Shown here: in pieces, positions 9,552 to 18,230 of the stretch
Layout of the letters: each line of letters starts with the position of its first letter
Numbering within the stretch: the stretch's first letter is position 1
The notes under the pieces: generated by a model
The model's input: only the letters and a program-made list of their open reading frames with translations
Databases searched by the model: none
Told to the model about the DNA's origin: nothing
Translations under genes and position numbers: made by a program
Assembly (NCBI RefSeq): GCF_008085915.1
Contig: NZ_VSJK01000002.1
Coordinates: forward strand, 1-64,000
Length of the DNA: 64,000 bases
Reading direction: 5' to 3'
Origin: Oceaniovalibus sp. ACAM 378
GTDB lineage: Bacteria > Pseudomonadota > Alphaproteobacteria > Rhodobacterales > Rhodobacteraceae

Positions 9552-9570
9552 CCGGGGGCGCTGCCCCCGG
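9552..9570. repeat. Perfect GC-rich palindrome (hairpin 1 of intergenic repeat)
   Basis: The arms CCGGGGGC and GCCCCCGG are exact complements around a 3-base loop, starting 22 bases after the hyuB stop. Short GGGGGC-loop-GCCCCC hairpins of this type are dispersed in Rhodobacterales intergenic spaces. With the second inverted repeat 6 bases later it forms one composite element between hyuB and the TRAP genes. Confidence 0.75.
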
Positions 9571-9576
9571 ACCCCC

Positions 9577-9632
9577 GGAGTATTTACACAAAGAAGAAGC
9601 CGGGGGTCGTTTCTTCTTTGTAAAAATACTCC
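9577..9632. repeat. Inverted repeat with 22-base arms (hairpin 2)
   Basis: Arms 9577-9598 and 9611-9632 are complementary at 20 of 22 positions, around a GC-rich 12-base loop. The cores are AAAGAAGAA and TTCTTCTTT, and the outer ends are GAGTATTT and AAATACTC. Transcribed, this would fold into a long stem and could terminate or attenuate read-through from hyuB into the TRAP operon. It may equally be a mobile palindromic element of the REP/MITE type. Confidence 0.8.
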
Positions 9633-9755
9633 CGCCGGAGGCACCGCGACGCCGAAGGCGGTGCAACTGCCGGGCGATGGGTGTGGGATGGCCGGAGTTT
9701 CTGGACAGCGGTGGCAAAGCATGGTCCGCTATGTGCGACCGGGGGAATGCCGCTG

Positions 9756-10319
9756 ATGGAACCGCTGACGCAGCGCATATCACGATGGCTGGCCTGGCTG
9801 GCCGGCGCGGCGATTCTGTTTGGATCGGCAGTGCCGATTACCATTGATGTGATTGCGCGGTATTTCTTCAACCGCGGCGTGGTCGAGAGTTTCGAGATCT
9901 CCGGCTATGCGCTTGCTGCCTGTGTCGGGTTGGGGCTGGCGTTTACGGTGACGACCAAGGCAAACATCCGCGTCGATTTCCTCATCTCGTCTTTGCCGTT
10001 TCCTTTGCGCGCCGCTTGCGATCTGCTCGCGTCTTTCGCTTTGGCGGGGGTTGCGGTTGCGCTCGCCTGGTTTGCCTGGGGGACGGTGGCGCAATCTCTG
10101 GCGATGAACGCCAAGTCTATTTCGCGCCTTCAGGTGCCTATGGCCATTCCACAGGGCATCTGGTGGATCGGGCTGTTCTGGTTCGCTTTCGTCGCCGTTC
10201 TGGCGCCGCTTCAGGCGGTCTGGCGGCTGGTCCGCGGCGATCGGGCGGGTTTCGATGCGGGGATCGGCCCCGCTGATCTGGACACCGAAATTGAACAGGC
10301 GATCGAGGACACGGCATGA
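9756..10319 (+). CDS. TRAP transporter small permease (DctQ family)
   Basis: The small four-helix membrane subunit of a tripartite ATP-independent periplasmic transporter, about 187 residues. Hydrophobic segments are visible in LAWLAGAAILFGSAVPITIDVIAR, ISGYALAACVGLGLAF, LLASFALAGVAVALAWFAW and GIWWIGLFWFAFVAVL, with DctQ-typical RYFFNRG and IRVDFL. The start is uncertain: 9756 is 10 bases from a G-rich run (9741-9745), while ATG 9747 sits almost on top of it. The stop overlaps the large-permease start by four bases. The C-terminal 25 residues are acidic and cytoplasmic. Confidence 0.88.
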   Translation: MEPLTQRISRWLAWLAGAAILFGSAVPITIDVIARYFFNRGVVESFEISGYALAACVGLGLAFTVTTKANIRVDFLISSLPFPLRAACDLLASFALAGVAVALAWFAWGTVAQSLAMNAKSISRLQVPMAIPQGIWWIGLFWFAFVAVLAPLQAVWRLVRGDRAGFDAGIGPADLDTEIEQAIEDTA

Positions 10320-11623
10320 TCACAACCGCCTTGCTTATGCTGCTTGGCTTGCTGGCTTTGTCGCTGCCGGTTGCCGTGGTTCTGGCGCTGACCGGCTATG
10401 TCCTGTCGGAGCGATTTGCCTTTTTCCCGATGACCGGCGCGGCAGGCGAACTGGCGTGGAATTCGAGCAACGATTTCATCCTCATCGCCTTGCCGATGTT
10501 CATCATGATGGGCGAGTTGATGCATCGCTCGGGGGTAAGCGAGCGGTTGTTCAGCGCGCTGGCCCCATGGTTCGCCCGGGTGCCGGGGCGCCTGATGCAC
10601 ACCAACATTGCCGCCAGTGCTGTGTTCGCCGCCACCTCGGGCAGTTCGTTCGCCACGGCCGCCACCATCGGCACCGTGGCGACGCCGAACATGGATGCGG
10701 GAGGATATAATCGGCCGTTGTTCCTTGGCTCCATTGCCGCCGGGGGGACGCTGGGAATTCTGATCCCGCCGTCGATCAACATGATCATCTATGCCGTGCT
10801 GACCGACACTTCGGTTGCCGACCTTTATGCTGCCGGTTTCATCCCCGGTTTCATGCTGGCCACGCTGTTTTCCGGTATTATTCTGGCATTGGTCCTGTGG
10901 CGGCCTCATTGGGGCGGAAAGCCGGTGGGTGACGTCTCGCTGTGGCCTGAGCGGATTGCCGGGCTGCCGCATCTTCTGCCGCCGCTGGGGCTGTTTATGG
11001 TTGTGGTTGGCAGTATCTATGCGGGTATCGCCACCCCGACCGAGGCGGCGGCGCTGGGCCTCATCGCCACTGTCGGGTTGGTCGCGGCCAACCGGAAGTT
11101 AAGCCTGCCCGTTCTGCTGGCCGCATTCGAGGGCACGGTCCGGACCACCTGCATGATCATGCTGATCGTGATTGCCGCGTTTTTCCTGAACTTTGTCATG
11201 GTGTCCATCGGGCTGGTCGCGGCGATCACCGATGCTGTTCTGGCGCTGGGCTGGCCGCCGCTGGGCATGCTTTTGGCCATTGTCGCCTTCTATCTGCTGC
11301 TGGGGTGTTTCATGGAAACGCTGTCCATGATGATCGCGACCACGCCGATTATTGTACCGGTGGTCACGGGCCTGGGGTATTCGCCGGTCTGGTGGGGCGT
11401 TGTGTTCGTCATTCTGATCGAGGCGGCGCTGATTACCCCGCCCGTGGGCATGAACCTGTATATCGTACAGGCGGTGCGCAAGGGCGGCGGGCCGTTTTCC
11501 GATCTGTTCAAGGGGGCGGCGCCGTTTCTTGTCGCCATGTTGGCGATGATCGCCATCCTGATCGCCTTTCCGCAGCTGGCGCTTTGGCTGCCGACGATCC
11601 TCAATCCAAAAACCGGCGGCTGA
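10316..11623 (+). CDS. TRAP transporter large permease (DctM family)
   Basis: A 435-residue, highly hydrophobic DctM-type subunit with roughly a dozen membrane segments, which forms the Na+-coupled translocation channel. Family-typical motifs include LPMFIMMGELM, SGSSFATAATIGTVATPNM, GTLGILIPPSINMIIYA, TPTEAAALG and ALITPPVGMNLYIVQAV. It is translationally coupled to the small permease (ATGA overlap) and is followed 28 bases later by the binding-protein gene. The substrate class cannot be read from the permease. Confidence 0.93.
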   Translation: MITTALLMLLGLLALSLPVAVVLALTGYVLSERFAFFPMTGAAGELAWNSSNDFILIALPMFIMMGELMHRSGVSERLFSALAPWFARVPGRLMHTNIAASAVFAATSGSSFATAATIGTVATPNMDAGGYNRPLFLGSIAAGGTLGILIPPSINMIIYAVLTDTSVADLYAAGFIPGFMLATLFSGIILALVLWRPHWGGKPVGDVSLWPERIAGLPHLLPPLGLFMVVVGSIYAGIATPTEAAALGLIATVGLVAANRKLSLPVLLAAFEGTVRTTCMIMLIVIAAFFLNFVMVSIGLVAAITDAVLALGWPPLGMLLAIVAFYLLLGCFMETLSMMIATTPIIVPVVTGLGYSPVWWGVVFVILIEAALITPPVGMNLYIVQAVRKGGGPFSDLFKGAAPFLVAMLAMIAILIAFPQLALWLPTILNPKTGG

Positions 11624-11651
11624 AACCGCCTTTCTCAGGGAGACGACCCAA

Positions 11652-12698
11652 ATGAAACTGGCCATGAAATATCTTCTCACCACCGCCGTTGCCGGGCTGC
11701 TGGCGCTTCCTGCCGGGGCGCAGGACATGCCGGTGACGGAGTTCAATGTCGTCGGATCGATCGGCAACCTGTCGATGTACACCGACAAGGAGCTTCCTTT
11801 CTGGACCGAACAGGTGCCCGCCGAGACCGATGGGAAGATCAAGGTTCAGGTGAAGCCATTTACCGAACTGGGGTTCAAGGGCGGCGAAATCTTCCGTCTG
11901 GTCAGCAACGGTACGTTGCAGATGGCGACAACCGTTCTGGCCTATAACTCGGGCGAGGTTCCGACAAACGAATCGACCGATCTGGTGGGCCTCCTCGGAT
12001 CGGTTGGAGAACTGGCCGAAGTGGTCGAGGAATGGCGCCCGACCTATGCCGAATTCCTGGAGAAAGAGCACAATATCAAGCTGCTGGGTTTTGGTACCTA
12101 TCAGGCGCAGGTGATCTATTGCCGCGATGAATTCACCGGCATAGCCGATCTGGCCGGGCGCAAAGTGCGGGCCTCGGGTGCATCGCAACAGGCCTTTGTC
12201 GCTCATCTGGGCGGGTCGCCGATGAACATCGCCTTTGCCGAGGTTCAGCCCGCGCTGGCCAGCGGCGTGGTCGATTGTGCGATCACCGGCGCGCTGTCGG
12301 GATACAAGTCCAAGTGGCATGAAGCGGCCAAGTTCATTTCGCCGATGCCGGTCAATTTCGGTCTGGCGGCGCAACTGGCAAATCTGGACTGGTGGAACGG
12401 GCTGGACGCGTCGGTGCAGGACTATCTGACCGGTGCTCTGCGCGGGCTTGAGGATTCGATCTTTGAGCTGGCGGCGACCGAGACGGAAACCGGTCTGGCC
12501 TGCAACACCCAAGGCCCCTGCGATCAGGGCGAACCGGCGGGAATGACGCTGGTTCCACTGACCGAAGCGGATGACGTTACCCGCAAAGAGGCCGTGAAGT
12601 CGGCGATCCTGCCCTCGTTTGGCGAACGGTGCGGGGCGGACTGCGTAACGTCCTGGAACGATACCATCGGTGCAAAGCTGGGCATCACCATTGAGTGA
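11652..12698 (+). CDS. TRAP transporter substrate-binding protein (DctP family)
   Basis: A 348-residue periplasmic protein with a Sec signal peptide (MKYLLTTAVAGLLALPAGAQ, start 11652 with GGGAG upstream). DctP-type features are the conserved arginine region LAGRKVRASGASQQAF, where the Arg normally pairs with a substrate carboxylate, and GVVDCAITGALSGYKSKWHEAAKF. Two C-terminal cysteine pairs (CNTQGPC and CGADC) are less usual and may form disulphides. It supplies substrate to the preceding two permeases. Because hyuAB lie just upstream, an amide, hydantoin or carboxylate ligand is a reasonable inference only. Confidence 0.9.
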   Translation: MKLAMKYLLTTAVAGLLALPAGAQDMPVTEFNVVGSIGNLSMYTDKELPFWTEQVPAETDGKIKVQVKPFTELGFKGGEIFRLVSNGTLQMATTVLAYNSGEVPTNESTDLVGLLGSVGELAEVVEEWRPTYAEFLEKEHNIKLLGFGTYQAQVIYCRDEFTGIADLAGRKVRASGASQQAFVAHLGGSPMNIAFAEVQPALASGVVDCAITGALSGYKSKWHEAAKFISPMPVNFGLAAQLANLDWWNGLDASVQDYLTGALRGLEDSIFELAATETETGLACNTQGPCDQGEPAGMTLVPLTEADDVTRKEAVKSAILPSFGERCGADCVTSWNDTIGAKLGITIE

Positions 12699-12702
12699 CG
12701 TT

Positions 12703-12733
12703 ATGGGTGGCGGGGATATTTTCCGCCGCCCAT
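12703..12733 (+). terminator. Hairpin after the TRAP operon
   Basis: Arms 12703-12713 and 12723-12733 (ATGGGTGGCGG paired with CCGCCGCCCAT) match at 10 of 11 positions plus one G-U pair, starting 5 bases after the binding-protein stop. No long T-run follows, so termination may be Rho-assisted. The hairpin separates the TRAP genes from the following LysR gene. Confidence 0.5.
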
Positions 12734-12776
12734 TCCACACTTTCGGCAGGGGCTGACCATCAGAAACGGGCAGACC

Positions 12777-13685
12777 ATGAAGAAATTGACCGGACTGCCG
12801 CAATTTGTCGCCGTCTGCGCGACCCGCAACCTGACCGTGACCGCAGCCGATCTTGGAGTGTCGCAACCGGCCCTGACCCAGGCAATCGCCAAGCTTGAGC
12901 GGCAGTTGGACGTGACGCTGTTCGACCGCTCTACCCGGCCTCTGACCCTGACCCCCTACGGCGCTGTCCTGCTTGACTATGCCCGCGCCCTGGAACGGGA
13001 CGGTGACGCGCTGGACCAAAAGCTGACGGCGATGAAGACCGGATCTGGTGGTACGCTGCGGATCGGGTGCGGGCCGGACTGGATTCACGAAATCGTGCCG
13101 GTGGCGGTCAGTGGGTTGCAGGCGGATCGCCCGAACATCCGGGTGTCGCTGACCGTATCGTTGAACGACGATCTGCGGCGAAGGCTGGATCTGGGCGAGA
13201 TCGATATGTTTTTTGCCTCACTCACCGACGTTTACTTTGGCGGGGTCTATCGCACCCGCACGCTGTTGCGCGAACGTATGCATATACTGGCACGGACCGA
13301 TCACCCGATTCACGATGGCGGGCCGAAATCACTGGACCAGCTGGCGGATGAAGACTGGGTGCTGACCGGCTCAGATACTTTTGGCGGGCAGTTGGTGCGC
13401 CGGCTGTTTGGCCAGCACGGAGTCGAAATGCCGCCGCCTTCGGTCGAAACCAATTCGGTCAGGGCGATGATCAACATCCTGCGCCACAGCCAGAAACTGG
13501 GGTTTCTGTCGCAGGCACACGCGCGGGCCTATCCCGAGATCAAGACCGTCGAAACGACGGAGGACATGCCGCACCGCGAAGGTGGGGTGGTCTGGCGCAA
13601 CGATGCACCGCTGCTGCCGGTGGCCGAAGCGCTGATTGACCGTGCCCGCGATGTTATCGCTGCGGCGGGGGGCAGTGCCCACTGA
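12777..13685 (+). CDS. LysR-family transcriptional regulator
   Basis: A 302-residue LysR protein. The helix-turn-helix lies in residues 1-62 (LPQFVAVCATRNLTVTAADLGVSQPALTQAIAKLE, LFDRSTRPLTLTPYG), with the effector-binding domain behind. It sits on the same strand between the hyu/TRAP block and the thiolase gene. No divergent partner exists, so either block could be its target, and the hyu/TRAP side ends with a hairpin. It is unrelated in detail to the LysR at 4830, which ends in a different effector domain. Confidence 0.85.
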   Translation: MKKLTGLPQFVAVCATRNLTVTAADLGVSQPALTQAIAKLERQLDVTLFDRSTRPLTLTPYGAVLLDYARALERDGDALDQKLTAMKTGSGGTLRIGCGPDWIHEIVPVAVSGLQADRPNIRVSLTVSLNDDLRRRLDLGEIDMFFASLTDVYFGGVYRTRTLLRERMHILARTDHPIHDGGPKSLDQLADEDWVLTGSDTFGGQLVRRLFGQHGVEMPPPSVETNSVRAMINILRHSQKLGFLSQAHARAYPEIKTVETTEDMPHREGGVVWRNDAPLLPVAEALIDRARDVIAAAGGSAH

Positions 13686-13794
13686 CCGGCGATTTTGCTG
13701 GCCGTCGCCGGCCTCATCCGCCGACCCACTGCGAAACACTGGTCAGCCCGCAAGAATCCGGTCAGGATGGTGGTGGATCAACGGAGGATCGACG

Positions 13795-14973
13795 ATGGCC
13801 GAAATCGTGATTGCCGGGGCAGCGCGCACGCCCATGGGGGGCTTTCAGGGCGTGTTCGCGGATGTAGCGGCGCCGGTGCTGGGCTCTGCCGCCATTGCGG
13901 GCGCGCTGGCCGATGCCGGTCTGCCGCCCGGTACGGTGGGTGAGGTTCTGATGGGCTGCGTCCTGCCTGCCGGGCTGGGTCAGGCCCCTGCGCGGCAAGC
14001 GTCAATGGGCGCGGGTCTGGGGGAGGATGTGCCTTGCACCACCCTGAACAAGATGTGCGGATCGGGGATGGCCACGCTGATGCTGGCCCATGATCAGATC
14101 GCTGCGGGGTCGCAGACCATCATGGTTGCGGGCGGAATGGAAAGCATGTCGCGCGCGCCATATCTGTCGCTGAAATCCCGCACGGGTGCGCGACTGGGAC
14201 ATATCGAGATGAAGGACCACATGTTCCTCGACGGGCTGGAAGATGCCTTTGACAAGGGGCGCCTGATGGGATCCTTTGCCGAGCTCTGTGCCGAAGAATT
14301 CCAGTTCACTCGTGCGGCACAGGATGAATATGCGCTGCAATCCCTGTCCAACGCACTGGCGGCGCAACAGGACGGCGCGTTCGGGCGTGAAATTGTTTCG
14401 GTCACGGTTGCCGGACGCAGGGGCGATACGGTGGTCGCCGAAGATGAACAGCCCGGCAAGGCGCGACCCGAAAACATCCCCTTGCTGAAACCCGCATTCG
14501 AGGCGGGTGGCACTGTGACGGCGGCCAATGCCTCGTCCATATCGGACGGCGCGGCGGCCATGGTGCTGTGTGATGCAGCCTCGGCAGCCAAGTACGGTCT
14601 GACGCCCCGCGCGCGTATCGTTGGCCATGCCAGCCATGCGCAAGCGCCTGCATGGTTCACCACCGCGCCGATTCCGGCGGCGCAAAAGCTGCTGGCGCGG
14701 ATCGGCTGGTCGGTGGGTGATGTGGATCTGTGGGAGGTGAACGAGGCTTTCGCGGTCGTTCCCATGGCATTCATGCGGGAAATGGCGATCCCGCGCGACC
14801 GGATCAACGTGAACGGCGGGGCCTGCGCGCTGGGCCATCCGATCGGCGCAAGCGGTACGCGGATCGTCGTGACCCTGCTGAACGCCATGGAAAAGCGCGG
14901 TCTGCGGCGCGGGGTCGCGGCAATCTGTATCGGCGGCGGCGAGGGCACGGCCATCGCTCTGGAACGGCTCTGA
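13795..14973 (+). CDS. Acetyl-CoA C-acyltransferase (thiolase)
   Basis: A 392-residue thiolase. The nucleophilic cysteine lies in LNKMCGSGMATLMLA, the His in WEVNEAFAVVPMAF and the second Cys/Gly block in NGGACALGHPIGASGTRIV and CIGGGEGTAIALE. It either condenses two acetyl-CoA or cleaves 3-oxoacyl-CoA. ATG 13795 has ACGGAGGA seven bases upstream, so the longer open frame from 13636 is discarded. Two acyl-CoA dehydrogenases follow, so it most likely completes a beta-oxidation or branched-chain amino acid degradation route. Confidence 0.94.
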   Translation: MAEIVIAGAARTPMGGFQGVFADVAAPVLGSAAIAGALADAGLPPGTVGEVLMGCVLPAGLGQAPARQASMGAGLGEDVPCTTLNKMCGSGMATLMLAHDQIAAGSQTIMVAGGMESMSRAPYLSLKSRTGARLGHIEMKDHMFLDGLEDAFDKGRLMGSFAELCAEEFQFTRAAQDEYALQSLSNALAAQQDGAFGREIVSVTVAGRRGDTVVAEDEQPGKARPENIPLLKPAFEAGGTVTAANASSISDGAAAMVLCDAASAAKYGLTPRARIVGHASHAQAPAWFTTAPIPAAQKLLARIGWSVGDVDLWEVNEAFAVVPMAFMREMAIPRDRINVNGGACALGHPIGASGTRIVVTLLNAMEKRGLRRGVAAICIGGGEGTAIALERL

Positions 14974-15060
14974 TATGCGGGTCGGCACCGACACCGGGGT
15001 GATTGCGACACGGTCCGCCCTGCCGTGCGGCGCAACGCGCCTGACGCCTGAGGTGACCGA

Positions 15061-16200
15061 ATGGATTTCGCACTGACCGAAGAACAAGTGGCCATCTTCG
15101 ACATGGCCCGGGCGTTTGGTGCCGAACACATCGCCCCCCATGCCCGCGCGTGGGAAAAGGCCGAGATCATCCCGAAAGACCTTTGGCCAAGGTTGGCCGA
15201 ACTTGGCTTTGGCGGGCTTTATGTCAGTGACGCATCGGGCGGATCGGGACTGTCCCGGATGGATGCGACCCTTGTGTTCGAGGCGCTGAGCATGGCCTGT
15301 CCCGCCACCGCCGCCTTTCTGTCGATCCACAACATGTGCGCCGCGATGATCGACCGGTTCGGGTCGGACGCATTGAAATCGCGCTATCTGGCCGATGCCG
15401 TGGCGATGAAGACATTCTTTTCCTATTGCCTGACCGAACCCGGATCGGGGTCAGACGCCGCCGCTCTGCGCACCCGGGCCGACCGTACCAACGATGGCTA
15501 TGCGCTGAGTGGCACCAAGGCGTTCATTTCCGGCGCGGGGTACTCGGACGCCTATGTCGTGATGTGCCGCACGGGCGATGCCGGCGCGAGTGGGATCAGC
15601 GCCGTCGTTGTCGATGCGGGCTCGAAGGGACTGTCCTTTGGCGGGCTAGAGGACAAGATGGGCTGGCGCGCGCAACCCACACGGGCGGTGCAGTTCGATG
15701 ATTGCCATGTGCCCGCCGCCAATCTGTTGGGTGACGAGGGGGCGGGGTTCCGCTATGCCATGGCCGGGCTGGACGGCGGGCGGTTGAACATTGCCGCCTG
15801 TTCGCTGGGCGCGGCGCAAGCGGCGATGGACGCCACGCTCGCCTATATGTCGGAACGCCGCGCCTTTGGCCAAAGCATTGACCGGTTTCAGGGATTGCAG
15901 TTCCGCCTTGCCGATATGGAAATCGACATGCAGGCGGCGCGCGTGCTGCTGCGTCAGGCGGCTTGGAAGCTGGACAAGGCCACGCCCGATGCCTCGCGAC
16001 ATTGTGCCATGGCCAAGAAATTCGTCACCGAGACCGGCAGCCGGGTGGTCAACGACTGTCTGCAACTGCATGGCGGTTACGGCTATCTGGCCGACTATGG
16101 GATAGAAAAGCTGGTGCGCGATCTGCGGGTGCATGAAATTCTTGAAGGCACGAATGAGATCATGCGGGTGATCGTCGCACGCGGTTTGATTGAGTCTTGA
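15061..16200 (+). CDS. Acyl-CoA dehydrogenase, isobutyryl-CoA dehydrogenase type
   Basis: A 379-residue FAD enzyme of the acyl-CoA dehydrogenase family. Signatures are FFSYCLTEPGSGSDAAALRTRA, GWRAQPTRAVQFDDC, GGRLNIAACSLGAAQAA and QLHGGYGYL. The catalytic base glutamate is at the canonical late position in ILEGTNEIMRVIVARG. The FSYCLTEPGSGSDA and NIAACSLGAAQ blocks resemble isobutyryl-CoA dehydrogenases of valine catabolism, but chain-length specificity is not certain. It lies 87 bases after the thiolase and 42 before the isovaleryl-type paralogue, probably in one operon. Confidence 0.9.
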   Translation: MDFALTEEQVAIFDMARAFGAEHIAPHARAWEKAEIIPKDLWPRLAELGFGGLYVSDASGGSGLSRMDATLVFEALSMACPATAAFLSIHNMCAAMIDRFGSDALKSRYLADAVAMKTFFSYCLTEPGSGSDAAALRTRADRTNDGYALSGTKAFISGAGYSDAYVVMCRTGDAGASGISAVVVDAGSKGLSFGGLEDKMGWRAQPTRAVQFDDCHVPAANLLGDEGAGFRYAMAGLDGGRLNIAACSLGAAQAAMDATLAYMSERRAFGQSIDRFQGLQFRLADMEIDMQAARVLLRQAAWKLDKATPDASRHCAMAKKFVTETGSRVVNDCLQLHGGYGYLADYGIEKLVRDLRVHEILEGTNEIMRVIVARGLIES

Positions 16201-16242
16201 TCGGTGGCTGACCATAGGCTGATCGCGGTCTGAGGAGGGAAT

Positions 16243-17406
16243 ATGTTTACGACCAGCATGGATTTCGGACTGGGGGATGACATCGACGCCCTGCGCGACA
16301 TGGTGCATAGCTGGGCGCAGAAACGGGTCAAACCGCTGGCCGCCGGGATCGACGCCGACAACTGCTTTCCCCCCGATCTGTGGCCCGAGATGGGCGAATT
16401 GGGCGTGTTGGGCATCACAGTCCCCGAGTCCGAGGGTGGTGCCGGTATGGGATACCTTGCCCATGTCGTCGCGGTTGAAGAGATCGCCCGGGCCAGCGCC
16501 TCGGTTTCCCTGTCCTATGGCGCGCATTCCAATCTCTGCGTCAATCAGATCGCCCTGAACGGATCACCCGAACAAAAGGCGCGGTATCTGCCTGACCTGA
16601 TCTCGGGCACCCGCGTCGGTGCCTTGGCCATGTCCGAGGCGGGGGCCGGATCGGATGTGGTTTCGATGAAACTGCGCGCCGAGAAAAAGAACGACCGCTT
16701 TATCCTGAACGGCACGAAATACTGGATCACCAATGGCGGCGAGGCGGGCACACTGGTGGTCTATGCCAAAACCGACCCCGAGGCGGGTTCAAAAGGCATC
16801 ACCGCCTTCCTGATCGAAAAAGACATGCCCGGGTTCACCCAGTCCGATCACTTTGACAAGCTGGGCATGCGCGGCAGCAACACCGTGGAACTGGTATTCG
16901 ACGAGGTCGAGGTGCCGTTCGAAAACATCCTTGGGCAGGAAGGGCGCGGCGTGCGCGTGCTGATGTCCGGGCTGGATTATGAACGGGTTGTGCTCTCGGG
17001 CATCGGTCTGGGCATCATGGCGGGCTGTCTGGACGAAATCATGCCCTATCTGGCGCAGCGCAAACAGTTCGGTCAGCGGATCGGAGATTTCCAGCTGATG
17101 CAGGGAAAGATTGCCGACATCTATACAAGGATGAACAGCGCGCGGGCCTATGTCTATGCCGTGGCGCGGGCCTGTGATGCAGGAAAGGTGACGCGGGCCG
17201 ATGCGGCGGCCTGTGTTCTTTATGCGTCGGAAGAGGCGATGACCGCCGCTCACCAGGCGGTGCAGGCGATGGGTGGCGCAGGTTTCATGACCGAAACGCC
17301 CGTATCGCGCCTGTTTCGCGACGCCAAATTGATGGAAATCGGCGCCGGCACCAGCGAAATCCGCCGCATGCTGATCGGACGCGAGATGATGGGCGCGATG
17401 GGCTGA
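16243..17406 (+). CDS. Isovaleryl-CoA dehydrogenase
   Basis: A 387-residue FAD-dependent dehydrogenase of leucine catabolism. The late position that carries the catalytic glutamate in most relatives is alanine here (IGAGTSEIRRMLIGREM). A glutamate is instead present in MSGLDYERVVLSG, exactly the relocation that defines isovaleryl-CoA dehydrogenase. FAD-binding blocks (AMSEAGAGSDVVSMKL, YWITNGGEAGTLVVYAKT) and QAMGGAGFMTETPVSRLFRDAKLMEIG are also typical. AGGAGGG precedes the ATG at 16243. The other leucine-pathway genes (carboxylase subunits, hydratase) are not in the window, and a truncated enoyl-CoA hydratase lies just downstream. Confidence 0.93.
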   Translation: MFTTSMDFGLGDDIDALRDMVHSWAQKRVKPLAAGIDADNCFPPDLWPEMGELGVLGITVPESEGGAGMGYLAHVVAVEEIARASASVSLSYGAHSNLCVNQIALNGSPEQKARYLPDLISGTRVGALAMSEAGAGSDVVSMKLRAEKKNDRFILNGTKYWITNGGEAGTLVVYAKTDPEAGSKGITAFLIEKDMPGFTQSDHFDKLGMRGSNTVELVFDEVEVPFENILGQEGRGVRVLMSGLDYERVVLSGIGLGIMAGCLDEIMPYLAQRKQFGQRIGDFQLMQGKIADIYTRMNSARAYVYAVARACDAGKVTRADAAACVLYASEEAMTAAHQAVQAMGGAGFMTETPVSRLFRDAKLMEIGAGTSEIRRMLIGREMMGAMG

Positions 17407-17457
17407 CGGCAATCAGCGACAGGAGAGTCATTCGGAATTCTTTGTAAAATCGGGCCG

Positions 17458-18012
17458 TTAGAAATCGGGTGTGCACTTTTCCAGAAATGCGCTGTATCCC
17501 TCGCGGAACTCGGGCGCGGTGAAGGTGCGTTCGAACACCGATTGCTCCGGTAAAAACACCGGTTCGCTCAGCCCGTTGGTGATTGCCTTGATCGCGGCCA
17601 GCACACCGGGGGCCAGAACTGCCAGTTCGGCAGCCAGAGTCTGCGCCGCAGCAACGGCATCGGTATCGCTCAACCGGTCAATCAGACCGATGGACAGCGC
17701 CACGCGCGGGGCGACACGACGGCCGGTCAGAAGCAGATCCTTCGCCCGCGCGACGCCGACCTTTTCGATCAACTTCCATGTGTCGGCGGGCGAATAGGCA
17801 AGCCCGAGCCGGGCAGGGGTGATCGCAAAAGCAGCGGTTCCGTCCGCCACCTGCAGAACACAGGTCAGCGCCAGCCCGCACCCACCGCCAAAGCTCGCGC
17901 CCCGGATTGCCGCGATCACCGGGCGGGGCAGATCACGCAGCCGGGCCTGAGCGCTGCGCACGAACCCGTTATAGGCGTCGATCGAGTCAGGCGTGCAGCG
18001 GTTGCGGATCAC
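17458..18012 (-). pseudogene. Enoyl-CoA hydratase/isomerase, N-terminally truncated
   Basis: The frame encodes the last two thirds of a crotonase: IAAIRGASFGGGCGLALTC is the oxyanion-hole block, and AFAITPARLGLAYSPADT, LLLTGRRVAPRVALSIGLID and the C-terminal YSAFLEKCTPDF follow. The first 60 or so residues of the family, including the first oxyanion-hole segment, are missing. Homology starts at about AYNGFVRSAQ. The sequence just before it on this strand belongs to a different gene, a CoA-ligase remnant, so a deletion has fused two genes. The fragment could still be translated but should not be active. Confidence 0.85.
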
Positions 18013-18230
18013 TTTCGGTCAGGATCACGCTCAGCCCGGTGGGATAGATGTTGATGCCGCGCAGCTTGACCATGTTGTCGCTGCGTCCCTGAAACCCTGC
18101 GATCCGGCGCAGGGTCAGACCCATCGGCGATTGATCCGCGCGAAAGGCGGAAACGTCATGGGTGCTGAAACGTATGATCGGAAATACGTCATCCTTGAAC
18201 AGGCAGGTGCAGGCCATGTCGCCGCTTTGA
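18005..18230 (-). pseudogene. Phenylacetate-CoA ligase-like (PaaK family) fragment
   Basis: The minus strand encodes CLFKDDVFPIIRFSTHDVSA, then LRRIAGFQGRSDNMVKLRGI and NIYPTG. This is the hinge and C-terminal start of an AMP-forming CoA ligase of the PaaK type, in which the conserved GRSDxMxKxRG block marks the beginning of the C-terminal domain. The large N-terminal adenylation domain and the end are absent. The fragment runs straight into the truncated enoyl-CoA hydratase. The frame stays open upstream to about 18530 with alanine-rich sequence of no clear family. Confidence 0.8.
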
